Shown: in pieces, positions 1 to 7,057 of the stretch | Layout of the letters: each line of letters opens with the position of its first letter | Position numbering within the stretch: position 1 is the first letter of the stretch | Source: Planctomycetota bacterium | GTDB taxonomy: Bacteria > Planctomycetota > UBA11346 | Length of the DNA: 7,165 nucleotides | Reading direction: 5' to 3' | NCBI GenBank assembly: GCA_013821615.1 | Contig: JACDGQ010000158.1 | Location: 1 to 7,165, forward strand | Notes under the pieces: model-generated | The model's input: only the letters and a program-made list of their open reading frames with translations | Database searches by the model: none | What the model was told of the DNA's origin: nothing | Program-made: the position numbers and the translations under genes

Positions 1-96
1 GTCGCTGGCCCGGCCGGCCTCACCGCCCGGGCTGCGGCCGTCCGCGCCATCGCCGCCACTGCGGCCCGAGACATCGACGGGATGCGAGGTGGGCAT
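1..96 (-). CDS. Possible N-terminal fragment of an unknown protein (runs off the left edge)
   Basis: An open frame starts at the ATG complementary to 94-96 and continues without a stop to the window edge, giving 32 codons. The peptide begins MPTSHPVDVSGRSGGDGADG and is rich in Gly, Ser, Asp and Ala, like a disordered N-terminal tail. Most third codon positions are G or C, as in the neighbouring real genes, which favours coding. It starts 54 bp after the stop of the sigma-54 activator on the same strand, so the two could be co-transcribed. Against it, no clear Shine-Dalgarno precedes the ATG, and the fragment is too short and too low in complexity to assign to a family. The true start could lie further downstream, outside the window. 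I do not recognise the gene. Confidence 0.4.
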   Translation of the reverse strand, partial: MPTSHPVDVSGRSGGDGADGRSPGGEAGRASD

Positions 97-150
97 GGCG
101 GGCGGATGATAAGGGGACCGGCCGGGTCCGGAAGGCCCCGACGCCGTCGC

Positions 151-1647
<1,497 letters not shown>

Positions 1648-1727
1648 GGTCTCGCTGATCCGGAAAGATGACCAAAATACGACCAGGCCTGTTTACTTGG
1701 TAAGCATTTGGATCACGGAGGAGCGGT

Positions 1728-1754
1728 ATGATAAAAGTTTGAGCGGCCAGACAA
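1728..1754 (-). promoter_or_regulatory. Candidate sigma-70-type promoter for the sigma-54 activator gene
   Basis: On the minus strand there is TTGTCT (complement of 1749-1754), a 15-bp spacer, and TATCAT (complement of 1728-1733), which matches the -10 consensus at five of six positions. The spacer is shorter than the usual 17 bp. The site lies in the distinctly AT-richer island at ~1665-1745, about 80 bp before the activator ATG, and would give a leader of roughly 75 nt. It is a visual match only; the same AT-rich bases also read as TATGAT on the plus strand. Confidence 0.3.
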
Positions 1755-1805
1755 GGGGCGAAGAGCCGGAAAGTGCTGCGGTGGTGGCCAGTGGGGGCTG
1801 TCAGA

Positions 1806-1849
1806 GTCCGGAAGTCCGGGAGAGAAAGTCCGGAAGTCCGTTAGAGAAA
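1806..1849. repeat. Two tandem 22-bp units (double octamer plus GAGAAA spacer)
   Basis: The units are 1806-1827 and 1828-1849. Each is GTCCGGAA, then a second, altered octamer (GTCCGGGA in the first unit, GTCCGTTA in the second), then GAGAAA. They differ from each other at only two positions. They run directly into the pure octamer array at 1850, so the tract has two levels of repetition. On the minus strand, which is the aspS transcript, the end of this block next to the array reads TTTCTCTA, a T-rich run directly after the large inverted repeat. Confidence 0.9.
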
Positions 1850-2042
1850 GTCCGGAAGTCCGGAAGTCCGGAAGTCCGGAAGTCGTGGTGGCCTAGGTCG
1901 CGCCCACGACCGGCGCGATGTGATGCGACGGGGGTGGTAGAGATAAGCGCTCACGCACACGCTGGCACGGGCATAACGCCGCTGGCGGAGTGGACATCGC
2001 GCTCCAAGACTTCCGGACTTCCGGACTTCCGGACTTCCGGAC
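1850..2042. repeat. Perfect 35-bp inverted repeat made of octamers, around a 123-bp loop
   Basis: The left arm (1850-1884) is four exact GTCCGGAA copies plus GTC. The right arm (2008-2042) is its exact reverse complement, GAC plus four TTCCGGAC-type units, and an imperfect fifth unit follows at 2043-2050. All 35 positions pair. The central 123 bp (1885-2007) carries no gene that I can recognise; it contains a small GGTCG/CGACC hairpin at 1896-1911. The right arm begins 12 bp past the aspS stop codon, so the aspS transcript would fold here. Possible roles are a transcription terminator or mRNA 3'-end stabiliser, a MITE-like element, or a non-coding repeat family. Together with the 22-bp units it fills most of the 407-bp spacer at 1648-2054. 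Confidence 0.93.
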
Positions 2043-2054
2043 CCCCGGACCCTC

Positions 2055-3851
2055 TTACTTTGCCTGCGCCAGGTTGGGCACCACCGTGACCAGGGCGAGG
2101 TCCTTGAGCTGCCGCTCCGTGACCGGGTTCGGGCAGTCCAGCATCTCGTCGCGCGCCTTCTGGTTCTTGGGGAAGGCGATGATGTCGCGGATCGATTCGG
2201 CGCCGGTCATGAGCATGATCAGGCGGTCGAGGCCGAAGGCCATGCCGCCGTGCGGGGGCGCGCCGAAGGACAGGGCGTGGAGCAGGAAGCCGAACTTCTG
2301 CTTGGCGTCCTCTTCGGAGATGCCCAGGGCCTTGAACACCGTGCTCTGGATGCCGGCGTCGTGGATTCGGATCGAGCCGCCGCCGATCTCGTTGCCGTTG
2401 AGCACCATGTCGTAGCTCTTCGAGCGCGCCGCGCCGGGATCGCTCAACACCTTGGCGACATCGTCGTCATAGGGCGCGGTGAACGGGTGGTGGTTGGCGA
2501 CGAAGGTCTTGTGCTCGTCCGAGTACTCGAACATCGGCGCGCTGTGCAGCCACAGGAATTCCCATTGCCCCGGCTTGGCCAGGCCGAGGCGGTTGACGCC
2601 CAGCTCGACGCGGATGCCGCCCAGGGTCGTGCACACGGTCTTCTCGCGGTCGGCGCCGAAGAACAGCACGTCGCCGTCGCCGACGTCGAGCAGCTTCTGC
2701 AGTTCGGCGCGCGCCGCGGGCGTGATGTTCTTGGCCGCCGGCCCCTGCCAGCTCTCGGTGATGGCGGGATCGCCCTGCACCTTGATCCAGGCCAGACCCT
2801 TGGCGCCGAGGCCCTTCGCGAACTCGGTAAGCTGGTCGAGGGTGCGGCGCGAAAGCACCTCGAAGGCCTTCTTGGCGTTGAGCGCGCGGCACACGCCGCC
2901 GGCCGCCACCGCGTTCTGGAACACGGTGAAGCCGCTGGTCGGGGCCCACGCGGTCAGGTCGACGATCTCCATGCCGTAGCGCAGGTCCGGCTTGTCGGAA
3001 CCGTACTTCAACATGCCTTCCGTGTACGTCATGTGGCGCAGCGGGGGCACCTCGACGCCGAGCAGCTCCTTCCACAGGCTGCGCACCAGGCCCTCGCCGA
3101 TGGCCATGATGTCGGCCATCTCGATGAACGACATCTCGATGTCGATCTGGGTGAACTCGGGCTGGCGGTCGTTGCGCAGGTCCTCGTCGCGGAAGCAGCG
3201 CGCGATCTGCATGTAGCGGTCGTAGCCGCCGACCATCAGCAGCTGCTTGAACAGCTGCGGCGATTCGGCGAGCGCGTAGAACGAGCCCTGGTGGACGCGC
3301 GACGGCACCAGGTAGTTGCGCGCGCCGCCGGGCGTGAACTTGCACAGCACCGGGGTCTCGATCTCAAGGAAGCGGTTGGCGTCGAAATAGTCGCGCGCCA
3401 GCTTGGTGGCGCGGTGGCGCAGGATCAGGTTGGCCTGCATCTGCGGGCGGCGCAGGTCGAGGAAGCGGTGTTTGAGGCGGACCTCTTCGCCGACTTTGGA
3501 ATGCGCGTCGATCTCGAAGGGCGGGGTCTCGGCCTTGTTGAGCACGGTCAGGTTGGTGGCGAAGACCTCGATCTCGCCGGTGGCGAGGTTGGGGTTCTTG
3601 CGCTCGCCGCGGCTCTTCACCGTGCCGCTGACTTGCAGGACCCACTCCGAGCGCACGCGCGTCGCCAGCTCGTGGACGTCCTTGCCGCACAAGTCGGGGT
3701 CGAAGGTCAGCTGGGTGAGGCCGTCGCGGTCGCGCAGGTCGATGAAGATGATGCCGCCGTGGTCGCGGAAATTCTGCACCCAGCCGCACAGCGTGATGGT
3801 CTGGTCGATGTGGCTCGCGCGCAGGGCGCCGCAGGTATGGGTGCGCTTCAT
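2055..3851 (-). CDS. aspS: Aspartate--tRNA ligase, predicted non-discriminating (Asp/Asn)
   Basis: This is a class II aminoacyl-tRNA synthetase of 598 aa, a normal length for bacterial AspRS, which loads Asp onto tRNA in the cytoplasm. The N-terminal OB-fold anticodon-binding domain (~1-110) includes LCGWVQNFRDHGG and IFIDLRDRDG. The catalytic core has motif 1 near FLEIETPVL (161-169), motif 2 FRDEDLRNDRQPEFTQID (220-237) and motif 3 GMAFGLDRLIML (536-547). The bacterial GAD insertion lies between the core halves (~300-420), and YGSDKPDLR (283-291) and GGGSIRIH (490-497) are intact. Residues His31 and Gly82 match the pair reported as determinants of non-discriminating AspRS in Pseudomonas aeruginosa, so it may also form Asp-tRNA(Asn) for GatCAB. 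The start at 3851 is chosen because GAGGT lies 6 nt upstream and homology begins at once; an in-frame Met 65 codons earlier adds only non-conserved sequence. The gene is divergent from the DsbD-like gene. Confidence 0.98.
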   Translation of the reverse strand: MKRTHTCGALRASHIDQTITLCGWVQNFRDHGGIIFIDLRDRDGLTQLTFDPDLCGKDVHELATRVRSEWVLQVSGTVKSRGERKNPNLATGEIEVFATNLTVLNKAETPPFEIDAHSKVGEEVRLKHRFLDLRRPQMQANLILRHRATKLARDYFDANRFLEIETPVLCKFTPGGARNYLVPSRVHQGSFYALAESPQLFKQLLMVGGYDRYMQIARCFRDEDLRNDRQPEFTQIDIEMSFIEMADIMAIGEGLVRSLWKELLGVEVPPLRHMTYTEGMLKYGSDKPDLRYGMEIVDLTAWAPTSGFTVFQNAVAAGGVCRALNAKKAFEVLSRRTLDQLTEFAKGLGAKGLAWIKVQGDPAITESWQGPAAKNITPAARAELQKLLDVGDGDVLFFGADREKTVCTTLGGIRVELGVNRLGLAKPGQWEFLWLHSAPMFEYSDEHKTFVANHHPFTAPYDDDVAKVLSDPGAARSKSYDMVLNGNEIGGGSIRIHDAGIQSTVFKALGISEEDAKQKFGFLLHALSFGAPPHGGMAFGLDRLIMLMTGAESIRDIIAFPKNQKARDEMLDCPNPVTERQLKDLALVTVVPNLAQAK

Positions 3852-3857
3852 GGTCTG

Positions 3858-3862
3858 ACCTC
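3858..3862 (-). promoter_or_regulatory. Shine-Dalgarno of aspS
   Basis: On the minus strand GAGGT sits 6 nt before the ATG at 3851. This spacing fixes the start there and argues against the in-frame upstream extension to 4046. Confidence 0.65.
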
Positions 3863-3894
3863 GGGCCGCGGGAGGGGAATTTTGCGACGGCCGG

Positions 3895-3922
3895 ATGCTA
3901 GGATCGGCCAACCAACCGGCAA
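3895..3922 (-). promoter_or_regulatory. Candidate aspS promoter
   Basis: The minus strand carries TTGCCG (complement of 3917-3922), a 16-bp spacer and TAGCAT (complement of 3895-3900). Each hexamer matches the sigma-70 consensus at four of six positions. Transcription would begin near 3888, leaving a leader of about 37 nt that contains the GAGGT ribosome site. The -35 hexamer falls within a small CCAACC/GGTTGG inverted repeat (3912-3933). The match is modest and found by eye only. Confidence 0.33.
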
Positions 3923-3946
3923 GGCATGGTTGGAGGAGGGGGACGG

Positions 3947-3971
3947 GACCCGCGTCCTTCCGGAGCGGGTC
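3947..3971. repeat. 7-bp inverted repeat GACCCGC-N11-GCGGGTC in the divergent promoter region
   Basis: The arms at 3947-3953 and 3965-3971 are exact reverse complements around an 11-bp spacer. It lies upstream of both aspS and the DsbD-like gene, where an operator would be expected. In DNA this GC-rich, such a repeat could arise by chance, and no regulator is indicated. Confidence 0.3.
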
Positions 3972-4111
3972 GCGCGCCGCCGCGGTTGCGCTCGATGCGG
4001 CGTGGGGCGGTGGTCGGAAAGCGCCAATCGCAGGGGACGTCTGCACCGTATGGTAGTTGCAGGCGCGGGTTGCGGGCTCGGCCGCTCAGAACAGACTCGT
4101 CGAGCCACCCC

Positions 4112-4120
4112 GGGGAAGGA
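4112..4120 (+). promoter_or_regulatory. Shine-Dalgarno of the DsbD-like gene
   Basis: GGGGAAGGA ends 5 nt before the ATG at 4126. The coding sequence after that ATG opens at once with a signal peptide, so this site selects 4126 over the in-frame ATG at 4057. Confidence 0.75.
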
Positions 4121-4125
4121 ATTCC

Positions 4126-6123
4126 ATGCGCGTCCTGCTCACTGCCATGGTCCTGCTCCTGCTCGCGGGGCGCTGCGCTCTCGGAGCGGCCGAGGGGTCC
4201 GGGCCCTGGACGCTGCGCAAAAACGGGGCGGTGACGGTCGTCACCCTGGAGCGAGCCCCGGACGGTGCCGCGACCCTGGTCGCGGTCATCACCCCGGAAC
4301 CGCCCACGGATGGGCGCACACCCGGCCACCTCTACAGCATCGACCTGAAGAGCACGACTGGGAAGCCTTCGCTGCTCGAGCTCAAGGCGGGCGGGCCGGC
4401 GAAGGCCACGGGGCCGCTCACCGCCGACCAGCCGGTGCACATGATCAAGGGTGTCGACGAGGACCTGCCGGTTTACCCGGAGGGCCCGGTGACCCTGCGC
4501 CTGCCCATCCAGCTGCCCGCGGGGCCAGCTGGCCAGACGGTCGACGTGGTCGCCGTGATCGGCTACATGGTCTGCGGCAGCGATTATTGCCTGAATCCCG
4601 TGAAGGCGCTGCTGACCATCACCCTGCCGACCGTGCCGGTCGCGTCCGGCACGCCCGCGGTCGCCGCCGTGACCGCGGCGGTAGACCCCGCCGTCTTGCG
4701 CGACGCCGTGCGCGTAGAGCTCCTCGCGGCGCGCGCCGCCGAGGGAGATGCGCTGCGCACCATCGTCGCGGACGAACTGGTCAAGGCCCAGGCCGGCAGG
4801 ATCATCCGCTGGCGCCGCCCCGCCACTGTCGCCGAGGCTGAGCGCTTCATCGCCGAGGCGCAGCAGGCCGGCATGGCAGCGCTGCTCGACTTCACCGGCC
4901 CGTCGTGCGTGAACTGCCAGGACATGGCCAAGACGGTGTTCCGCGATCCGCGCGTGATCGCCGGGTGGAACAACGCGGTGCCGATCGAGATCGACACCGA
5001 TCCGCCCAATGACGCGCTGGCGCAGTGGGAGCAGGACCGCTTCAAGACCCAGAGCAGGCCGCTCTACGTGCGGCTCGAGGCCGCCCCCAAGGGCGGACAG
5101 GCGGGGACGGGCGGGGCGGAGACGCGCTGGAGCGAGGTCTTCGACCCCAGGAACAGCGTGGCCATGGAACGCTTCCTCGCCTTTCTCGGCGGCGGTACCG
5201 GCTCCGACGCCGGCGGCGGATCGGGCGTCGGCCAGTTCATCCTGCTCGCGCTCCTCGGCGGCCTGTTCACCCTCGTCATGCCCTGCACCTACCCGATGAT
5301 CCCCTTCACCCTGAACTTCTTCGCCAAGCAGGCCGCGGGCGGGCGCAGGCTGGTGCCGCTCGCCGCGTTCTACGCCTTCGGCATCATCGCCTGCTTCGTC
5401 GGCCTCGGCGTGCTCATCACCGGGGTGTTCGGCTCGACCCTGGCGACGGTCAGCGGGCATCCGGTGACCAACCTGGTCATCGCTCTGCTCTTCACGGTGC
5501 TCGGTCTCAGCCTGCTCGGCGCCTTCTTCCTGCGCCTGCCCGCCGCGCTCGAGGGGCAGCTGGGCGGCAGTCGCGGCGGCTACCTCGGCGCGCTGATCAT
5601 GGGCCTGACCTTCGCGGTCACCGCCTTCACCTGCACCGCGCCCTTCGCCGGCTCGGTGCTGGCGCAGGCGGTTGCCACCGGCAGCTGGGTGCGCGCGATG
5701 CTCGGCATGGCGGTCTATGCGAGCGCCATCGCACTGCCGTTCTTCGTCCTCGCCATCAGCCCGGGCGCGCTGTCGCGCCTGCCGCGCGCCGGCGCGTGGA
5801 TGAACGAGTTCAAGGTGGTGGGCGGCCTGGTCGAACTCGCCGCCGCGCTCAAGTTCCTCGCCATCTGCGACAATGCCTGGGGCTGGGGCGTGGTCGGGCG
5901 CACCCTGACCATCGCGGTGTGGGCGGCGGTGGCGCTGCTGATCGCCTTCTACGTGCTCGGCAAGGTGCGCATGGCCGGCGACACGCCGGTGGCCGAGGCG
6001 GGGGTGGGCCGGACCCTTCTGGCGATCATCTTCCTGGCGCTCGGGCTGTGGCTGGCCGCGGGGCTCGCCGGGCACAATCTCGGGGTGCTGGAGAGCTTCT
6101 TCCCGGCGGATGCGGCGCCCTGA
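4126..6123 (+). CDS. dsbD: DsbD-like thiol:disulfide interchange protein with permuted domain order (N-domain, thioredoxin, membrane core)
   Basis: This 665-aa inner-membrane protein should carry electrons from cytoplasmic thioredoxin to periplasmic disulfide proteins. Residues ~1-20 form a Sec signal peptide (LLTAMVLLLLAG core). Residues ~25-170 look like a DsbD N-terminal alpha-type domain with a redox pair Cys150/Cys155 in GYMVCGSDYCLNP. Residues ~235-355 are a thioredoxin-like domain with the active site CVNC (261-264) in ALLDFTGPSCVNCQDM and a likely cis-Pro at 312. A Gly/Ser/Asp-rich linker (355-368) follows. The membrane core (~369-650) has about eight helices, with the conserved Cys387 in TLVMPCTYPMIPF (helix 1) and Cys503 in AFTCTAPFAG (helix 4), and LPRAGAWMNEFKVVGGLVEL before helix 6. 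The chain ends just after the last helix. In classical DsbD the thioredoxin domain is C-terminal; here it precedes the membrane core and no C-terminal copy exists. All six expected redox cysteines are present, so it should be functional. No cytochrome c maturation or other Dsb gene lies nearby. Confidence 0.93.
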   Translation: MRVLLTAMVLLLLAGRCALGAAEGSGPWTLRKNGAVTVVTLERAPDGAATLVAVITPEPPTDGRTPGHLYSIDLKSTTGKPSLLELKAGGPAKATGPLTADQPVHMIKGVDEDLPVYPEGPVTLRLPIQLPAGPAGQTVDVVAVIGYMVCGSDYCLNPVKALLTITLPTVPVASGTPAVAAVTAAVDPAVLRDAVRVELLAARAAEGDALRTIVADELVKAQAGRIIRWRRPATVAEAERFIAEAQQAGMAALLDFTGPSCVNCQDMAKTVFRDPRVIAGWNNAVPIEIDTDPPNDALAQWEQDRFKTQSRPLYVRLEAAPKGGQAGTGGAETRWSEVFDPRNSVAMERFLAFLGGGTGSDAGGGSGVGQFILLALLGGLFTLVMPCTYPMIPFTLNFFAKQAAGGRRLVPLAAFYAFGIIACFVGLGVLITGVFGSTLATVSGHPVTNLVIALLFTVLGLSLLGAFFLRLPAALEGQLGGSRGGYLGALIMGLTFAVTAFTCTAPFAGSVLAQAVATGSWVRAMLGMAVYASAIALPFFVLAISPGALSRLPRAGAWMNEFKVVGGLVELAAALKFLAICDNAWGWGVVGRTLTIAVWAAVALLIAFYVLGKVRMAGDTPVAEAGVGRTLLAIIFLALGLWLAAGLAGHNLGVLESFFPADAAP

Positions 6124-6130
6124 GGCGGTT

Positions 6131-6154
6131 CCTCGTCCTCCGAGGTGGAATTTT
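6131..6154 (+). terminator. Possible intrinsic terminator of the DsbD-like gene
   Basis: CCTCG (6131-6135) pairs with CGAGG (6141-6145) around a 5-nt loop. It begins 7 bp after the stop codon and is followed by TGGAATTTT. The stem can be lengthened by pairing TTCC with GGAA across a two-base bulge. The T run is only four bases, so termination may be weak, and the much larger hairpin at 6181-6301 could contribute. Confidence 0.4.
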
Positions 6155-6180
6155 CCGTCCATCGGGGGAGAGCGAAGCCT

Positions 6181-6301
6181 GATCGAACAAGAGGAACGGA
6201 GAAACGGAGAAAGACTGGGAGCCACAGAAAAAGAGAAATCGCGAAAAACGACATCGCCATCCCTTGGCTGCCCTCCGTTCCTCCGTTCCTCTTGTTCGAT
6301 C
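6181..6301. repeat. 29-bp inverted repeat with 63-bp loop (MITE-like intergenic hairpin)
   Basis: The arm 6181-6201 is the exact reverse complement of 6281-6301 (21 bp). Pairing continues inward to 6209/6273 with a single mismatch at 6202/6280, giving 28 of 29 pairs. Inside the loop, GGGAGCCA pairs with TGGCTGCCC with one bulged base, lengthening the hairpin. The arms contain tandem AACGGAG / CTCCGTT heptamers. The loop strand is A-rich (AGAAAAAGAGAAATCGCGAA) and has no coding potential that I can see. It occupies a third of the 385-bp spacer at 6124-6508 and is unrelated in sequence to the octamer repeat near 1850. A mobile miniature element or transcript-end hairpin is plausible. Confidence 0.9.
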
Positions 6302-6450
6302 CTGTCTTTCCTGTTTTGATCGACGAAACCCGAATAGGCAATGGATCCACCACGAATGACGAGGCACCCCTAAGGCGCGGTTCCAGGAAATGCCGCCTGC
6401 GGCGCTAAGTTGGTTCGCTGGCTCAGTTTCGAAGTGCTGCCATTCAGCGC

Positions 6451-6479
6451 TTGAATTTTTCCTAGTGGTCTGATATTTC
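6451..6479 (+). promoter_or_regulatory. Candidate promoter of the GbsR-like regulator gene
   Basis: TTGAAT (6451-6456) could be a -35 element. With a 17-bp spacer the -10 would be TATTTC (6474-6479); GATATT (6472-6477) with a 15-bp spacer is an alternative. The surrounding sequence is clearly more AT-rich than the flanks. The -10 overlaps the palindrome at 6476-6493, the arrangement expected if a repressor blocks polymerase. Confidence 0.35.
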
Positions 6480-6493
6480 TGTAGAGACAGAAA
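6476..6493. promoter_or_regulatory. Palindromic operator candidate TTTCTGT-AGAG-ACAGAAA
   Basis: There are two perfect 7-bp arms around a 4-bp centre, with one further matching outer pair (6474/6495). It ends 15 bp before the ATG of the GbsR/MarR-family gene and overlaps its probable -10 and start region. Winged-helix dimers of this type commonly bind such palindromes and repress their own operon. The link to this regulator is inferred from position and symmetry. Confidence 0.55.
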
Positions 6494-6508
6494 CAAAAGA
6501 AGACCGCC

Positions 6509-7057
6509 ATGACCCCCACCCCGATCACCCGTAAGTTCATCCTCCACTGGGGCGAGATGGGTACCCGCTGGGGGATCAACCGCTCGGTGGCGCAGATCCA
6601 CGCGCTGCTCTACGTCGCGCGGGCGCCGCTGAATGCTGATCAGATCGGCGAGGCCCTGGGCATCGCGCGCTCGAACATCAGCACCAGCCTGCGCGAGCTG
6701 CAGGGCTGGCGCATCGTCCGCACCGTGCACCTGCAGGGTGACCGCCGCGACCACTTCGAATCCGTCGGCGACGTCTGGGAGCTGTTCCGCACGGTCGTCG
6801 AGGAACGCAAGCGCCGCGAGATCGACCCGACCGTGGCGCTGCTCGCGGAGTGCATCGCCGAGGCCGACAAGGCCGGGCCCGAGGAGGCCCACGTCGCCAC
6901 CCGCCTGCGCACCCTGCACGAATTCCTGACCACCATGACCGCCTGGTACGAGGACCTGCGCCGGCTGCCCATGGCCGGCCTGGTCGAGGCGCTGCGCTTC
7001 GGCAAAAAATTGCGCGGCATGCTCGGCTTCGGGCGCGCGGCGAAGGAGAAGGCATGA
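6509..7057 (+). CDS. GbsR/MarR-family winged-helix transcriptional regulator
   Basis: This 182-aa cytoplasmic DNA-binding protein is close in length to Bacillus GbsR (about 180 aa). The N-terminus (FILHWGEMGTRWGINRSVAQ, 10-29) matches the family's opening helix. The winged helix-turn-helix spans ~25-85: APLNADQIGEALGIARSNIS (39-58) gives the helix-turn-helix and VHLQGDRRDHF (73-83) the wing, with the family-typical GDRRD/HF. Residues ~88-150 are helical and probably dimerise (ELFRTVVEERKRRE, TRLRTLHEFLTTMTAWYEDL). The tail is basic (RFGKKLRG). The ATG at 6509 has a weak AGAAG ribosome site 6 nt upstream, which suits a low-level regulator. Its stop overlaps the next start (ATGA), so the two are translationally coupled. 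GbsR relatives repress glycine-betaine or transport genes, but nothing here shows the ligand. Family assignment is good; function beyond repression is unknown. Confidence 0.9.
   Translation: MTPTPITRKFILHWGEMGTRWGINRSVAQIHALLYVARAPLNADQIGEALGIARSNISTSLRELQGWRIVRTVHLQGDRRDHFESVGDVWELFRTVVEERKRREIDPTVALLAECIAEADKAGPEEAHVATRLRTLHEFLTTMTAWYEDLRRLPMAGLVEALRFGKKLRGMLGFGRAAKEKA
7042..7048 (+). promoter_or_regulatory. Shine-Dalgarno for the gene after the GbsR-like regulator
   Basis: GAAGGAG lies 5 nt before the ATG at 7054, inside the last codons of the regulator. It is the strongest ribosome site in the right half of the window and supports the overlapping start. Confidence 0.65.

Noticed and set aside
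115..129. GGACC/GGTCC hairpin as an intrinsic terminator of the sigma-54 activator gene
   Set aside because: The stem is only 5 bp and is followed on the minus strand by CCTTATC instead of a T run; too weak to call.
1963..1979. TGGCACG at 1963-1969 as a sigma-54 -24 element
   Set aside because: The -12 position reads TAAC where TTGC is expected, and no plus-strand gene lies immediately downstream.
1806..2042. Octamer tract as a CRISPR array
   Set aside because: The repeats are 8 bp with no unique spacers, the copies invert across a loop, and no cas gene is present.
3852..4046. N-terminal extension of AspRS to the ATG at 4046
   Set aside because: The extra 65 residues are unlike AspRS, while a Shine-Dalgarno and the conserved N-terminus sit exactly at the ATG at 3851.
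2250..4841. Plus-strand open frame of 863 codons spanning aspS and the start of the DsbD-like gene
   Set aside because: It runs antisense through aspS, across the divergent promoter region and out of frame into the DsbD-like gene; no recognisable domain.
3898..6225. Minus-strand open frame of 775 codons opposite the DsbD-like gene
   Set aside because: The translation is low-complexity Arg/Gly/His/Gln-rich sequence typical of an antisense shadow, and it crosses the dsbD promoter region and stop.
6392..6403. GCCGC-CT-GCGGC hairpin upstream of the GbsR-like gene
   Set aside because: A two-base loop is sterically poor, no T run follows, and such short GC palindromes are common at this base composition.
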